64,000 bases of DNA, taken from NCBI RefSeq assembly GCF_000346505.1, contig NZ_ANOH01000364.1, forward strand, positions 1 to 64,000, read 5' to 3'. The position numbers were made by a program, and so were the translations under genes. Below are positions 28,671 to 38,412 of this stretch, piece by piece. The stretch's first letter is position 1; each line of letters begins with the position of its first letter. The stretch is from Aporhodopirellula sallentina SM41 (GTDB lineage Bacteria > Planctomycetota > Planctomycetia > Pirellulales > Pirellulaceae). The notes below the pieces were generated by a model. That model searched no databases and had not been told where the DNA came from. It saw nothing but the letters and a program-made list of their open reading frames with translations.

Positions 28671-29825
28671 TCAAACTGATTTCAAACTCGTCGCAACCTC
28701 AGATCGCAACGCTTTCAGAGCAGGAGGCAACGCACCCACCACTCCCAATAAAACTCCGACACCGCAGCCGATTAATATCGCCACGCTATCAATCCGCAGA
28801 GCGAACGCGCCCATCGTGAACCGCACCGCCATTCCGTTCAGGGCGGTCAATGCCAAGACACCTGATAACAGCGATCCGGACGCGGCGAGCAACACGCCTT
28901 CTTGAACTAAACTCAACACAATCGCGCGTCGCCGAAACCCGACCGCTTGCAGTGTCGCAATTTCGCGTACACGGCCCGCAACGGCACCGTACATCATGTT
29001 CAGACCGGCAAAGATTCCTGCGGCGGATACCATCACAACAACCGACCACGCCAACAAACGCACCGGACGGTAATGCTGCTGCAAGGAAGCGTAGTAGTCG
29101 GTTTCTCGTATCGCGCGTATCTCGAGATCGGTGCGTTCTTTGCAAAACAAAGAAACCTCGCCGGCGGACCCTTCGGGTGAAAGCAGCATTGCCACCAAGC
29201 TGAGATCTTGACGCTTGGTGGCCGCCTGAAAGTCTTCCAACCGGCACCAAATCTCTGACTCGTACGCCGAACCTCCCGACGCAAATCGGCCGCTCACTGT
29301 CCACTGCTTTCCCTCGAATTCGAGGGTCTTACCGAGTGCGATCGCATCTTCAGAACTGCCGAGCTTTGCGGCCGCTAACCGCCCCACGATGACTTCACCT
29401 GCCCGCGGCCAACTCCCCTCGACCAGACGAACGGATCGACGAACCAAAGGTGTTGCCAACGTGACGCCACGAACCAAACCGAGACCGGCCTCATCCAACT
29501 CGTTCTTCACGCGTGTCCCCATGTAAAGCTCAGGGGAAACATGCGTCATACCGAAACGTGAAACCGTTCCGCCAACGCTCGCGGTCAACAACGCAGGAAT
29601 CTGTGCCGCGATTGCTGAGTTTTCAATGTTCTCCTCGGAATTGACCGAATAGACGAGAACAACATCGTCGTCCCCACTGGTCGATAGCGATCGTTCGAGC
29701 CCTCGAATGAATCCGACAACGACGAACACCAACATGACCACCGTCGCGAGTGCGATCAACGTTAGCAAGGTACGCAGCGGCCGACGGGCCAAATTGCGAA
29801 CACCGTATTCCCAGGGAAGCAACAT
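28671..29825 (-). CDS. ABC transporter permease (FtsX/MacB type), first of two
   Basis: 384 residues, starting [21 protein letters not shown]. It has an N-terminal helix ([18 protein letters not shown]), a periplasmic domain (about 50-270) and three C-terminal helices, as in DevC/MacB-like permeases. It differs clearly from the permease at 24601-25734, so the two probably form a heterodimer around the single ATPase. It is the first gene of the transporter operon. Confidence 0.9.
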   Translation of the reverse strand: MLLPWEYGVRNLARRPLRTLLTLIALATVVMLVFVVVGFIRGLERSLSTSGDDDVVLVYSVNSEENIENSAIAAQIPALLTASVGGTVSRFGMTHVSPELYMGTRVKNELDEAGLGLVRGVTLATPLVRRSVRLVEGSWPRAGEVIVGRLAAAKLGSSEDAIALGKTLEFEGKQWTVSGRFASGGSAYESEIWCRLEDFQAATKRQDLSLVAMLLSPEGSAGEVSLFCKERTDLEIRAIRETDYYASLQQHYRPVRLLAWSVVVMVSAAGIFAGLNMMYGAVAGRVREIATLQAVGFRRRAIVLSLVQEGVLLAASGSLLSGVLALTALNGMAVRFTMGAFALRIDSVAILIGCGVGVLLGVVGALPPALKALRSEVATSLKSV

Positions 29826-30015
29826 ATCAGTGAATCCATCACCGTTCTCGACGGCTCATGTGGACCTAAGCAGCGATCAAAAAAAGCCAGACACCAGCGC
29901 AGCCTGCAACACCGAAGCGACACGAAACCGAATCGCGCAGCAGCTACCTTGCAAAGCACATACAAACACTTGGTTCATCGCGAGAGAGACTCGCGTTTGA
30001 GATCAGCTCAGGCGA

Positions 30016-30423
30016 TCAAATCAGCCAAGACTGGTGCGCGACGCGCACATCGCGACCACATGAATGTCGCCCTGACACGACCGCACTTGATCGCGGCAAA
30101 AGAGTGTTCGACCGAAAAGAAAATCCACTCAACACGTCGTTGAGAACCAGCCATTCCAACGGCACATCCGCCGGAAGATGAGGCCCGCTGATTTCAACAA
30201 CGGCGCCCTCGCAGATGCAATCGTGCATCCCGCACCCGTCGCTGCAAGGCGATGATTGTTCTCGTTGCTCTTGCGTGGACGCAGCATCGTCATGGCAACA
30301 ACCATGACATTGCGTCGTCGCGGGCTGCTCATCGGCAACCGCCGTCGCTCCACAAGGAAGACAACGCAGCGGACACGCCAACAGATTGACGATCAGCAAT
30401 ACGGCGAGAAGTGGTGATTTCAT
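30016..30423 (-). CDS. Small cysteine/histidine-rich secreted protein
   Basis: 135 residues. The signal peptide is SPLLAVLLIVNLLACPL, and the first 75 mature residues are rich in cysteine and histidine (CPLRCLPC, QCHGCCHDD, CSDGCGMHDCICEGAVV). The pattern suits metal binding or a disulfide-stabilised periplasmic protein. I know similar proteins beside planctomycete efflux systems from memory only. It lies 190 bases upstream of the ABC operon on the same strand, which suggests a metal or toxic-compound sensing role; that is inference. Confidence 0.65.
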   Translation of the reverse strand: MKSPLLAVLLIVNLLACPLRCLPCGATAVADEQPATTQCHGCCHDDAASTQEQREQSSPCSDGCGMHDCICEGAVVEISGPHLPADVPLEWLVLNDVLSGFSFRSNTLLPRSSAVVSGRHSCGRDVRVAHQSWLI

Positions 30424-30983
30424 ATCGGCATTCTATCTATGGCCCCGCCGACAAACAAGCGCAATAAAGCACCTTCCACACGGTTACCAAACTCGATTGA
30501 ACGAGAAACGTGAAAGAGAGACAGCACCTCAATCCCCCCCCTTTGGTTTGATTGCGACCAATTGGTTGCAATTCGCTCACCCATTCTTTCGGCCCGACGC
30601 CCCGGTGCGAGAACACCAGTACAGCAACAAGAACATGCCACCGATCGTGCCGTGAATTAACAACGTTTCTTCGGCCCATGAGACGTCTCTTACCGGTACC
30701 CCAAACTCGTGGCACAGCGTTTGCGATCCCTACGACGCCGCTGATACGACGCGAACGTTACGTCGCAGTGACGAGCAAACGTTCCACCTGCTTTCAGCGA
30801 TGCACTGAGTCCGCACCTTGCCGGTTCCCGAAGACATTCGGAATCGTTCCGCAACATTCAACCTCACCGAGCAAATCTGATGAGCCAACCAAATCTCCGA
30901 CCGTGGCTCGACCTTGCATCACGGTTCCGGGGCTTCTGCCATCCCTTCGCCCTTCATCTCTTTTGCGCCGGAGGGCTCAACAA
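30424..30983. other. Intergenic region between divergent transcription units
   Basis: 560 bases between the cysteine-rich protein (minus) and the SbnA-like gene (plus). The SbnA frame is open upstream through most of it, but that upstream part shows no family resemblance. A GGAGGG ribosome site lies just before 30984. Promoters for both directions should be here. No RNA gene is apparent. Confidence 0.45.
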
Positions 30984-32090
30984 ATGATTGCGTCCGCCTT
31001 CTCAGATCTCTCCCGCAACGCCCCGGTAACCATGCCGACCATGCCGACGACCTCAAGGCATAGTCATCAAAATGGGATCCTTCGATGCGTTGGTAACACA
31101 CCGTTGGTCTCTTTGACACGCTACCTCGACGAACCTTCCGTGGAACTTCACGCAAAACTCGAGGCAGCCAATCCGGGTGGCAGTGCGAAAGACCGCCCGG
31201 CGTTGCAGATGCTTACTCATGCATTCGAAACCGGCGAGCTTTCACCGGGTGATACCGTCGTTGAGTCATCCTCGGGAAACATGGGCATTGGTTTGGCTCA
31301 GGCATGTCGGTATCACAACCTGCGATTCATTTGCGTCGTTGACCCCCACGCTCAACCGCAAAACGTCGCAATCATGAAAGCGTATGAGGCGGACGTGGTT
31401 CGTGTTACCGAACCGCACGACGGTAGTTTTCTCGCCGCACGGCTGCACCGCGTACAAAAGATCCTGGCCAAAACCCCAAACAGCTTTTGGCCCAACCAAT
31501 ACGCCAATCGCCAAAACCCAATCGCACACGAACTGGGGACGATCCGAGAAATTCTCGAATCAACACAAGGTGACTTCGACTATCTGTTCGTCGCAACTAG
31601 TAGCACCGGAACCGCACAAGGTTGCCGCGACTATCTGAGAAGGCTCAACCACCACGCCAAAGTCATCGCGGTGGACGCAAACGGCAGCGTTCTCTTTGGC
31701 GGCTCCCCCGGAAAGCGACTGATCCCTGGAATCGGCGCCGGCCATCTTCCTGCGTTGGCGAAAGACCAGACGTTCGACGACGTGGCCCGCGTCTCGGATA
31801 TCGACTGCGTCGTCGGCTGCCGTCGTGCGTCGCAACGAGAAGCAATTCTCGTTGGTGGTTCCGCAGGCGGTGTTTTGGAAGTAGTTCGAGCACACCAGAA
31901 CCGAATTCGCGGTAAACGAATTGTTGCCATCCTGCACGACTCGGGTACTCGGTACCTAGACACGGTATTCAGCGATCAGTGGGTTCAGTCGGAACTCGGC
32001 GTCACACCAAACATGATCGAAGAAAGGATCCACGCTCCCGCACTGACAGCTCCGGCACCGAATCATCCGCAAAGCGAGACCTCGTCGTAA
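30984..32090 (+). CDS. sbnA: SbnA-like N-(2-amino-2-carboxyethyl)-L-glutamate synthase
   Basis: 368 residues from the ATG at 30984, nine bases after GGAGG; a second ATG at 31032 is possible. The PLP lysine is K69 in NPGGSAKDRP, the substrate loop ESSSGNMGIGLA follows, and STGTAQGC binds the phosphate of PLP. RYLDTVFSDQW near the C-terminus and FWPNQYANRQNP also match Staphylococcus SbnA as I remember it. SbnA joins O-phospho-L-serine with L-glutamate on the way to 2,3-diaminopropionate. The fold is shared with cysteine synthase, so that activity is the alternative. It is coupled to the next gene by a TAATG overlap. Confidence 0.82.
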   Translation: MIASAFSDLSRNAPVTMPTMPTTSRHSHQNGILRCVGNTPLVSLTRYLDEPSVELHAKLEAANPGGSAKDRPALQMLTHAFETGELSPGDTVVESSSGNMGIGLAQACRYHNLRFICVVDPHAQPQNVAIMKAYEADVVRVTEPHDGSFLAARLHRVQKILAKTPNSFWPNQYANRQNPIAHELGTIREILESTQGDFDYLFVATSSTGTAQGCRDYLRRLNHHAKVIAVDANGSVLFGGSPGKRLIPGIGAGHLPALAKDQTFDDVARVSDIDCVVGCRRASQREAILVGGSAGGVLEVVRAHQNRIRGKRIVAILHDSGTRYLDTVFSDQWVQSELGVTPNMIEERIHAPALTAPAPNHPQSETSS

Positions 32091-33910
32091 TGAATCCTCA
32101 AACCATTCCCGCTCCACTCGGCGAGTCCGCATCCTCCCCGTCGATATCCAGCCATGCTACTGATGCGGCACGATCGAACAGCGACTCCTCGGCCGACACG
32201 CGTGAACCGGATGAACCTATTCTGCTCGGGCGAGAGTACCGCATCGGTGTTGTCGGCTGCGGGCCTCGCGGGCTGTACTGCCTTCAATCGCTAGCGGACG
32301 AACTAGCGCAGATGCAACCGCTGCCGACGTTGGCGATTTTCATATTCGAACCTGCCGACTTTCCCGGTGCGGGTAACGTCTATGATCCCCGTCAACCGCG
32401 ATATCTCAGGATGAACTTCGCCGCCAAAAACATCGACGCGTGGCCACCGCGAAGCCAGCCCGATGACCAACGCCTTAATTTGGTCGAGTGGCTACGTCGC
32501 GAAGCAGGCGAGGAAACTCACCCGAACTCTTTCGTGAGCCGCGCCTCGGTCGGCCAATACCTTCACCGTTGTTACCATCAAGTGATCGGGCAACTCGCCT
32601 CGTTCGCCACTGTCACGGTGATTCAAGAGGAAGTCTCGTCGATCGATCGCTTGACCGACGCCTGGCAAATCAGGACCGATCGCATGCTGTCGAGCGTCGA
32701 CGAACTCCTGATCACGACGGGACATGGCCAGTGGGACAAACCACCGGAACCCAGCGTCCCCATTCAATCAACCTGGATCCCCACCTTCCCGGTCGGAGAG
32801 AACTTGTCGATTGATGTCGTGCCTCCGCAAAGCACCGTCGCTATTCGCGGTTTTGGCTTGACCTGCATCGACGCCACGCTCGCAATGACGGAAGGACGTG
32901 GAGGAGAGTTCGAACGTTCCGGCCAAGACTGGCGTTATCAATCAACGGGACAAGAACCTCAATGCCTGTACCCATTTTCTCGTTCGGGTCGACCGATGCT
33001 GGCCAAGCCAGACGAGTCCCTTTTCCATCACCCTGACGAACTTTGCGAGGTCTGGTCGGAAGGGCGTAAGTCGATTAGCAAAATCTCCCAGCCGATCACG
33101 TCTCAAGTGCTCTCGCACACGTTGTGGCCGCTGATCACCGATACCGCAGCAATGGCTTTACAAACCTGCACTCGCATTCCAACGACGACCGCAAGCGATA
33201 TCCGATCGTGGTTCGACATTTGGTGCAGCGAAGAGATGAACGGGGACGTCGCTTTTCACACGATGCATGAATCCTACCGAGTCGCGACGGGCCAATCCGA
33301 TCCCAATATCGCCTGGGCACTCGGAACCGCCTGGAGAAACCTCTACCCCGCATTGGTTGATTGCATCAGCTACGGCCGATTGGTAGCCGAGGTATGGCCG
33401 AAGTTCCGTCGTATCGCCGTCGAAATGGAACGAATCGCGTTCGGGCCGCCGGCAGAGAACGTCGGAAAAATGCTGGCACTGATCAACGCGTCTCTCGTGG
33501 ATCTGCGTTTCGCATGTGGTCGGATCGAAAAATCCAGTGAAGGTGATTCACGACTATCGCTTCGTGATCGCTCTCGCTCAAACGCCTCCTGCCATTCACT
33601 GACGATCGACCGCTGCGTGAATGCCGTTCTCAAATCGCCACGACAATGCCTCTCCGCGCCCCCCTTCGATTCGCTGGAAGAAAAGGCAATCATTGAACGC
33701 CTCCAAGGTCCATCAACGTTGCGTGTGGACGCCGACGGCAAACCACTGCGACATAATTGCGATTCGCCTGACCGGTTGTCCATTCTCGGTCGTGCCACCG
33801 AGGGCTGCATCCTTGGCAACGATACCCTCAGCCGTACACTGCATGATCACCCTCAACGTTGGGCATCGAGCGTCGCAGCCAATCTTCGGAAAGTAAACCT
33901 ATTGACATGA
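32090..33910 (+). CDS. FAD/NAD(P)-binding flavoprotein of the SbnA-like operon
   Basis: 606 residues from the ATG at 32090, overlapping the SbnA stop; the frame opens upstream but the overlap fixes the start. A hydrophilic leader (about 48 residues) precedes the dinucleotide-binding motif GVVGCGPRGLYC at about 53-64, then FEPADFPGAGNVYDPRQPRYLRMNF, the pattern of the FAD-NAD(P)-binding family PF13454. A second Rossmann-like motif STVAIRGFGLTCIDATLAM is near residues 245-263. The middle part and C-terminus are not recognised. An amine or amino-acid oxidation is plausible, perhaps in place of the missing SbnB dehydrogenase. That is inference. Confidence 0.8.
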   Translation: MNPQTIPAPLGESASSPSISSHATDAARSNSDSSADTREPDEPILLGREYRIGVVGCGPRGLYCLQSLADELAQMQPLPTLAIFIFEPADFPGAGNVYDPRQPRYLRMNFAAKNIDAWPPRSQPDDQRLNLVEWLRREAGEETHPNSFVSRASVGQYLHRCYHQVIGQLASFATVTVIQEEVSSIDRLTDAWQIRTDRMLSSVDELLITTGHGQWDKPPEPSVPIQSTWIPTFPVGENLSIDVVPPQSTVAIRGFGLTCIDATLAMTEGRGGEFERSGQDWRYQSTGQEPQCLYPFSRSGRPMLAKPDESLFHHPDELCEVWSEGRKSISKISQPITSQVLSHTLWPLITDTAAMALQTCTRIPTTTASDIRSWFDIWCSEEMNGDVAFHTMHESYRVATGQSDPNIAWALGTAWRNLYPALVDCISYGRLVAEVWPKFRRIAVEMERIAFGPPAENVGKMLALINASLVDLRFACGRIEKSSEGDSRLSLRDRSRSNASCHSLTIDRCVNAVLKSPRQCLSAPPFDSLEEKAIIERLQGPSTLRVDADGKPLRHNCDSPDRLSILGRATEGCILGNDTLSRTLHDHPQRWASSVAANLRKVNLLT

Positions 33911-35427
33911 GCATCGCCGCAAATCCTCACCAGGCAATCCAGTCGGACGAATGGAATCGTTTGCAAAGCCACTGCCGTGGCGTGACTCCTCTTAACGCGC
34001 GGTGGGCGGATTGGATGGTCGATGCTCTCACCCTCCATTCCGCTTCCTTGCATCGCTTGATCGAAGAACATGGCTCGCCGATTAACGTGGTAACGCCCGT
34101 TCCGTTGCAGCGTAATCTGAAACAACTGTGCGATGTCGCGTGTGAGCGTGAAGTCGATTTCCGACCCTTTTTTGCTCGCAAAGCAAACAAGTGCCTGACA
34201 TTCGTGGACGCGGCCAAACAGATCGACGCGGGCGTCGACGTCGCGAGCGAACCGGAATGCCAACAAACGCTCGATCGCGGCATTCCTGGCCCGAACATAA
34301 TCTGTACCGCTGCGATCAAAACGTGGTCGCTGATCGAGTTGTGCGTTCGCAATCAGGTCACGATCGCGGTCGACAACGACGACGAACTCGACGTGGTTGA
34401 CGCGGTCACGTCCGACTTATCGCTCCCAGCAAACATCGCGATCCGGCTCAGTGGGTTCTCGCACAACGAAACCAAACTTCACTCGCGGTTCGGTTTTGAC
34501 ATCGATTCGGTCCACGAAGTTGAAGACAAAATATCGTTGCTCGCTGCCGACGAAAAAGTGAAACTCCATGGACTCCACTTTCACCTCGACGGCTACTGTG
34601 CGGACCAGCGAAAGTCCGCGATCAAACAGTGCCTGCCATGGATCGATCGCCTTCGTTCCCAAGGACACGACATTCGCTTTCTAGACATCGGTGGCGGTCT
34701 CCCCATGAGCTACCTCAACGATAATGAGCAATGGGACAGATTCTGGAAGTCTCTCCGAGAGTCACTGCGTGGCCATCAACCTCCAATCACCTACCGCAAC
34801 CACGGTCTCGGACTGCGTCATGACCACAATGGCATCACCGACACAGCGAACACGTATCCGTACTTCCAACAGCCCGTACGTGCCGAATGGTTCGCCGAAG
34901 TGTTGGACGCGGATTCGGGCGAAAACTGTTCGATCGCATCCGCCATCAAGAAAAGCTCTTTGCAATTGCGGTGCGAACCCGGGCGAAGCAGCCTAGACGC
35001 TTGCGGGATGACGGTAGCGAGAGTTGAATTCACCAAACATCACCCCAACGGCGATTGGTTCATTGGCCTCGGCATGAATCGCACCCAATGTCGAACCGGC
35101 AGCGATGACTTTCTGGTCGACCCGGTTGTATTGACGAGCCCGAAGGACTTCGACAACGCGACTGAAACCACAGCAACGCGTTCTCCTCGCAGCGGCTACC
35201 TCGTAGGCGCCTATTGCACCGAGTCCGAGTTGATTCAATTGCGAAAGCTGCAATTCCCTCAAGGCATCCAAAGGGGAGATCTTGTCGTCTTCCCCAATAC
35301 CGCCGGTTACTTCATGCATTTTCTCGAAAGCCGGTCGCATCAGTTCCCGCTGGCAAAGAATGTTGTCTTCGACGAGGACTCGGCGGAAGTGTTTCGCCTC
35401 GACGCGATCGATGCAAAATCGCTATAA
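33907..35427 (+). CDS. Y4yA-like PLP-dependent decarboxylase-fold enzyme
   Basis: 506 residues from the ATG at 33907, overlapping the previous stop by ATGA. It belongs to the alanine racemase/diaminopimelate decarboxylase fold type III. The PLP lysine is K92 in FFARKANK. GLHFHLDGY, LDIGGGLPMSYL and LRCEPGRSS follow in the usual order of the barrel, and the C-terminal beta domain ends with GDLVVFPNTAGYFMHF. The long length and TYPYFQQP insert point to the Y4yA subgroup known from rhizobia. Decarboxylation or racemisation of an unusual amino acid made by the two preceding enzymes is inferred. SbnH, which acts in staphyloferrin B synthesis, has the same fold. Confidence 0.85.
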   Translation: MSIAANPHQAIQSDEWNRLQSHCRGVTPLNARWADWMVDALTLHSASLHRLIEEHGSPINVVTPVPLQRNLKQLCDVACEREVDFRPFFARKANKCLTFVDAAKQIDAGVDVASEPECQQTLDRGIPGPNIICTAAIKTWSLIELCVRNQVTIAVDNDDELDVVDAVTSDLSLPANIAIRLSGFSHNETKLHSRFGFDIDSVHEVEDKISLLAADEKVKLHGLHFHLDGYCADQRKSAIKQCLPWIDRLRSQGHDIRFLDIGGGLPMSYLNDNEQWDRFWKSLRESLRGHQPPITYRNHGLGLRHDHNGITDTANTYPYFQQPVRAEWFAEVLDADSGENCSIASAIKKSSLQLRCEPGRSSLDACGMTVARVEFTKHHPNGDWFIGLGMNRTQCRTGSDDFLVDPVVLTSPKDFDNATETTATRSPRSGYLVGAYCTESELIQLRKLQFPQGIQRGDLVVFPNTAGYFMHFLESRSHQFPLAKNVVFDEDSAEVFRLDAIDAKSL

Positions 35428-35529
35428 GCGCAAACGGATTTCAACCAAGTGAATTCGCCAGGCCCGTAGCTGAATTCGCCAGAATTCAGTCCACCGAAGG
35501 CTGGCGACATCGGCGACATCCTTTTCGGA

Positions 35530-36120
35530 TCAGCGTCCCAAAGAAGTCGGTTCGGTCGACCTCGTATCTGCAAACAACAATTCGCTGTCGATCACGTCAC
35601 TCACAATTTCTTGGTCGATCTCGCCCTCTTGATCTTGGCTGTGCAACACCGAAATGTCGCCGGTGGTTTCGAAGACGACCGCGAGAACTTGGTCGCGTCG
35701 AAAGGCGTTTGCCTCGCGGAGCTTCGCGCAAACGTCCCCTCGGGTAACATTGGCCTTTCGCAGATTCTCGTCAATCATTCGCCCCCCAGCCATCAACAGA
35801 AGGGGCTCATTGTCAACGAATTTGCTAAACCCATCGAGTCGTTGCCTCAACAACGCCAACAAAAACTGGCCCAAGAACAGACACGCCAAGGCCACGATCC
35901 CAATCACGAGCGATGGGTTCGACGATGATATCGTGGAGGCAAAAAGCGACCCCACCGCGACGGTCATCGCAAAATCAGATGCCGACATTTTCGAAAAGCT
36001 ACGCAGACCGGAGAATCGCGTGTAAGCAAGTATCACCGCGTAAATGATGACCGACGAAACGACGACCATCGTGACTTCACCGAGGCTCGCCGAGGTCCAT
36101 TGGTCGAATGCATTCTTCAT
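35530..36120 (-). CDS. DUF421 (YetF-like) membrane protein
   Basis: 196 residues from the ATG at 36120, eight bases after AGGA; an upstream start would only add an unlikely leader. Three membrane segments at about residues 18-35, 45-65 and 70-90 are followed by a cytoplasmic domain with NEPLLLMAGGRMIDENLRKANVTRGDV, typical of DUF421. RSFSKMSASDFAMTVAVGS is the conserved stretch before the second helix. YetF-type proteins are linked to stress and spore processes in Bacillus, but the biochemical role is unknown. It is convergent with the Y4yA-like gene. Confidence 0.88.
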   Translation of the reverse strand: MKNAFDQWTSASLGEVTMVVVSSVIIYAVILAYTRFSGLRSFSKMSASDFAMTVAVGSLFASTISSSNPSLVIGIVALACLFLGQFLLALLRQRLDGFSKFVDNEPLLLMAGGRMIDENLRKANVTRGDVCAKLREANAFRRDQVLAVVFETTGDISVLHSQDQEGEIDQEIVSDVIDSELLFADTRSTEPTSLGR

Positions 36121-36341
36121 CGATACTATCCTGCTAATAAGAGAAACGTCGCGAACCTTCAGAAGAATGAACACGCCGACGCGCATGCTCGCTACCATTG
36201 CATCAACGCAAATAGCCATAACGCATCACTACCGGGCGACCGCGACTGGCCGACAACATCGGTGTCCCGCGTAAGCGATTCCAACGACGCTGGCCTGACA
36301 ACTGCAAACGAACCGCAAATGATGTACCACACGAGAACGAC

Positions 36342-37301
36342 ATGAACTTATTCACACGTCGCGTATTTCTTCAAACGACTGCGATCGCTGCTGCCGCGAC
36401 GGCATCAGGGCAAGCCAGGTCTATCGATCGCTTCGAACGAAATGAAGCTCGCGTTCAGGACATTTCGCTGAGCGCGTATTCGTTCAAACGTTCCATGCGA
36501 TGGTGGAAGGGGACACGCACCAATGGAAAAATGGACTTGCTTGACTTTCTCGACTACTGCGCGGACGCCGGGGTAGAGGCTGCAGAACTGACGTCCTACT
36601 TCTTTCCATATCCGTTGAACCTCGACTACCTCAATCAAATCAAACGTCGCGCCCATTTGCTCGGCATCGACATTTCCGGTGGCGCGATGGGCAACTGTTT
36701 TGCCAACACGCCAGGAAGCGAACAGGCGGATGCAGACATGGATTACTTCCGCCAATGGATTGACCGCTTCGCCGACGTTGGTGCTCCTGCCGTGCGAGTC
36801 TTTGCGGGGCAGGGCAGGCAACCCGGGATCGACAAACAGCAATCCTTGGCCAACGTCATCGCCAATCTGCAACCAGCCTTACGTTACGCGGAATCACGCG
36901 GTGTGATGCTGGGCCTAGAAAACCATGACATGCTGCAGAACGCCGACGACCTGCTCCACATTGTTGAAACGATCGATTCACCATGGTTGGGTGTCACCTG
37001 GGATTCCGCGAACCTATCCGCCACTCCGGATCCTTACGCTGAACTCGCCAAGATTGCTCCTCACGCAATCACCGCTCAACTGAAACTATCGACGCGTATC
37101 AACGGGCAACCCGTTGCAGCCGATATCCCGCGTTTGCTGTCGATTCTCCAAGACGCCAACTACCGCGGCTACGTCGTCCTCGAGTACGAGGAAAAGGAAC
37201 CACCCGAGATAGCGATCCCCACGTTTATCGCTGACGTTCGGACCGCGCTGGACGCATCGTCAGATCAAACCCAGCATTCCGAATCACCCGCGAACGACTG
37301 A
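36342..37301 (+). CDS. Tat-exported sugar phosphate isomerase/epimerase-like protein
   Basis: 319 residues with a Tat signal (TRRVFLQTTAIAAAATASG at residues 5-23). The rest is a xylose-isomerase-like TIM barrel: ISLSAYSFKRSM, VEAAELTSYFFPYP, VRVFAGQG, LGLENHDM, GVTWDSANLSATPDP and GYVVLEYEEKEPP. The glutamate, histidine and aspartate residues in LENHD and TWDSAN are candidate metal ligands. Exported barrels of this kind are numerous in planctomycetes and of mostly unknown substrate. It is a single gene between convergent and divergent neighbours. Confidence 0.87.
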   Translation: MNLFTRRVFLQTTAIAAAATASGQARSIDRFERNEARVQDISLSAYSFKRSMRWWKGTRTNGKMDLLDFLDYCADAGVEAAELTSYFFPYPLNLDYLNQIKRRAHLLGIDISGGAMGNCFANTPGSEQADADMDYFRQWIDRFADVGAPAVRVFAGQGRQPGIDKQQSLANVIANLQPALRYAESRGVMLGLENHDMLQNADDLLHIVETIDSPWLGVTWDSANLSATPDPYAELAKIAPHAITAQLKLSTRINGQPVAADIPRLLSILQDANYRGYVVLEYEEKEPPEIAIPTFIADVRTALDASSDQTQHSESPAND

Positions 37302-37331
37302 CACGAAACAGGCGACTATGTCCCGACCAGA

Positions 37332-37871
37332 TCACTCGTTCTCCTGAACGAGATCAAAATGCACTTCACGCATGGGCAGCCAAAAATCGTTCTTATGATT
37401 CGGGTCATTCGAACGTACGACATTGAGACTAATCTGCAACTTCTTCAAGGCCGTATCAAACTGACTCTTCGTGCACCCGGTACGTTGCACGGTCTGCTTT
37501 CGCAACTGACCCGTATACATCGGTTCGACGCGAACAATCTCATAGACCTCTTGCACCAGCGGGTCTAGCTGTGACACGTCTTGAAAAGCAGACGGAAAGT
37601 GTTCCGTTCGGAAATACTCCATCTCCATCAACACCGCATCCCCGCCGGCAATCTTCCCGTAGAAAACTTCGTCGGGGTACGTTTGGGGAATCCGCGTCTT
37701 CCAATCCCAAACTGCCGTCACCTTGGGACTCCAACCGCCGGCCTTGGGCTTGTCCTCTGACAACGCGGTGTGGTCCCAAAGAGACGCGTATTGCGATCCC
37801 TTGCTACCAAAAACCGTAACGACCTTCTCGCTGAGCACCAACTGATAGGCTTCTTCGAACGTCTTTATCAT
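37332..37871 (-). CDS. Conserved hypothetical protein, possible winged-helix type
   Basis: 179 residues, no signal peptide or membrane segment. The N-terminal half is rich in aromatic residues (SLWDHTALSEDKPKAGGW, VWDWKTRIPQTYPDEVFYGK). The C-terminal part (YTGQLRKQTVQRTGCTKSQFDTALKKLQISLNVV) looks like a winged helix-turn-helix. I remember similar proteins labelled AlkZ-related, a group connected with crosslink-repair glycosylases, but this is too short for a full enzyme. It ends 31 bases beyond the convergent isomerase gene. Confidence 0.65.
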   Translation of the reverse strand: MIKTFEEAYQLVLSEKVVTVFGSKGSQYASLWDHTALSEDKPKAGGWSPKVTAVWDWKTRIPQTYPDEVFYGKIAGGDAVLMEMEYFRTEHFPSAFQDVSQLDPLVQEVYEIVRVEPMYTGQLRKQTVQRTGCTKSQFDTALKKLQISLNVVRSNDPNHKNDFWLPMREVHFDLVQENE

Positions 37872-38011
37872 GATGAGGCCGCTGGTTATTTCAGTTCGCT
37901 GTTATCTCAGTTCGCTGAAGAGGAACATCTCACGAGCAAGCCAAGCCGCCAAGGCCGTTCGCCCCCGGGTGGCGGATCTCGCCACCTTTTCTTCGCAGAA
38001 TTCGGCCGCGT

Positions 38012-38293
38012 TCAGTCGACGCGTTTCGTGATCTCGATGAGATGATAGCCGAACTGAGTTTTCACGGGTCCGTGAACCTTGTTCAACTCGCCGGTGAAAA
38101 CCACGTCGTCGAATTCCTTCACCATCTGGCCGGGACTGAACGTCCCCAACGCCCCACCCGATTTTCCCGAGGGACACGAGGAGAACTCAGCGGCGACTTC
38201 ACCGAAGTCTTTCCCGTTCTCGATTTGTTCTTTCAGGTCCAAGCAAACTTCTTCCAACTCGACCAGGATATGACGTGCACTTGCAGTAGCCAT
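38012..38293 (-). CDS. ppiC: Parvulin-type peptidyl-prolyl isomerase
   Basis: 93 residues from the ATG at 38293, the normal length of the single-domain PpiC. The conserved blocks are ASARHILVELEE, LKEQIENGKDFGEVAAEFSSCPSGKSGGALGTF, GQMVKEFDDVVF and GPVKTQFGYHLIEI, including the active-site cysteine and the two histidines. It speeds cis-trans proline isomerisation in the cytoplasm. It lies 119 bases after the YlqF gene on the same strand. The frame extends 41 codons upstream, but the start that matches the family is used. Confidence 0.95.
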   Translation of the reverse strand: MATASARHILVELEEVCLDLKEQIENGKDFGEVAAEFSSCPSGKSGGALGTFSPGQMVKEFDDVVFTGELNKVHGPVKTQFGYHLIEITKRVD

Positions 38294-38412
38294 GCGATAC
38301 TCAATCTTTGATAGATGCCTTTGTTTCCGAAACGGCACACTTTGCCGCTTCAATCGAGCACATATCCTGCGCTGAGATTCCCGATTGGGAAAGCCGCCTA
38401 CCGCGACGCGCG

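Noticed and set aside
30552-30983. N-terminal extension of 144 codons for the SbnA-like enzyme
   Set aside because: The extension is Arg/Pro/Thr-rich without family resemblance, whereas GGAGG lies just before the ATG at 30984.
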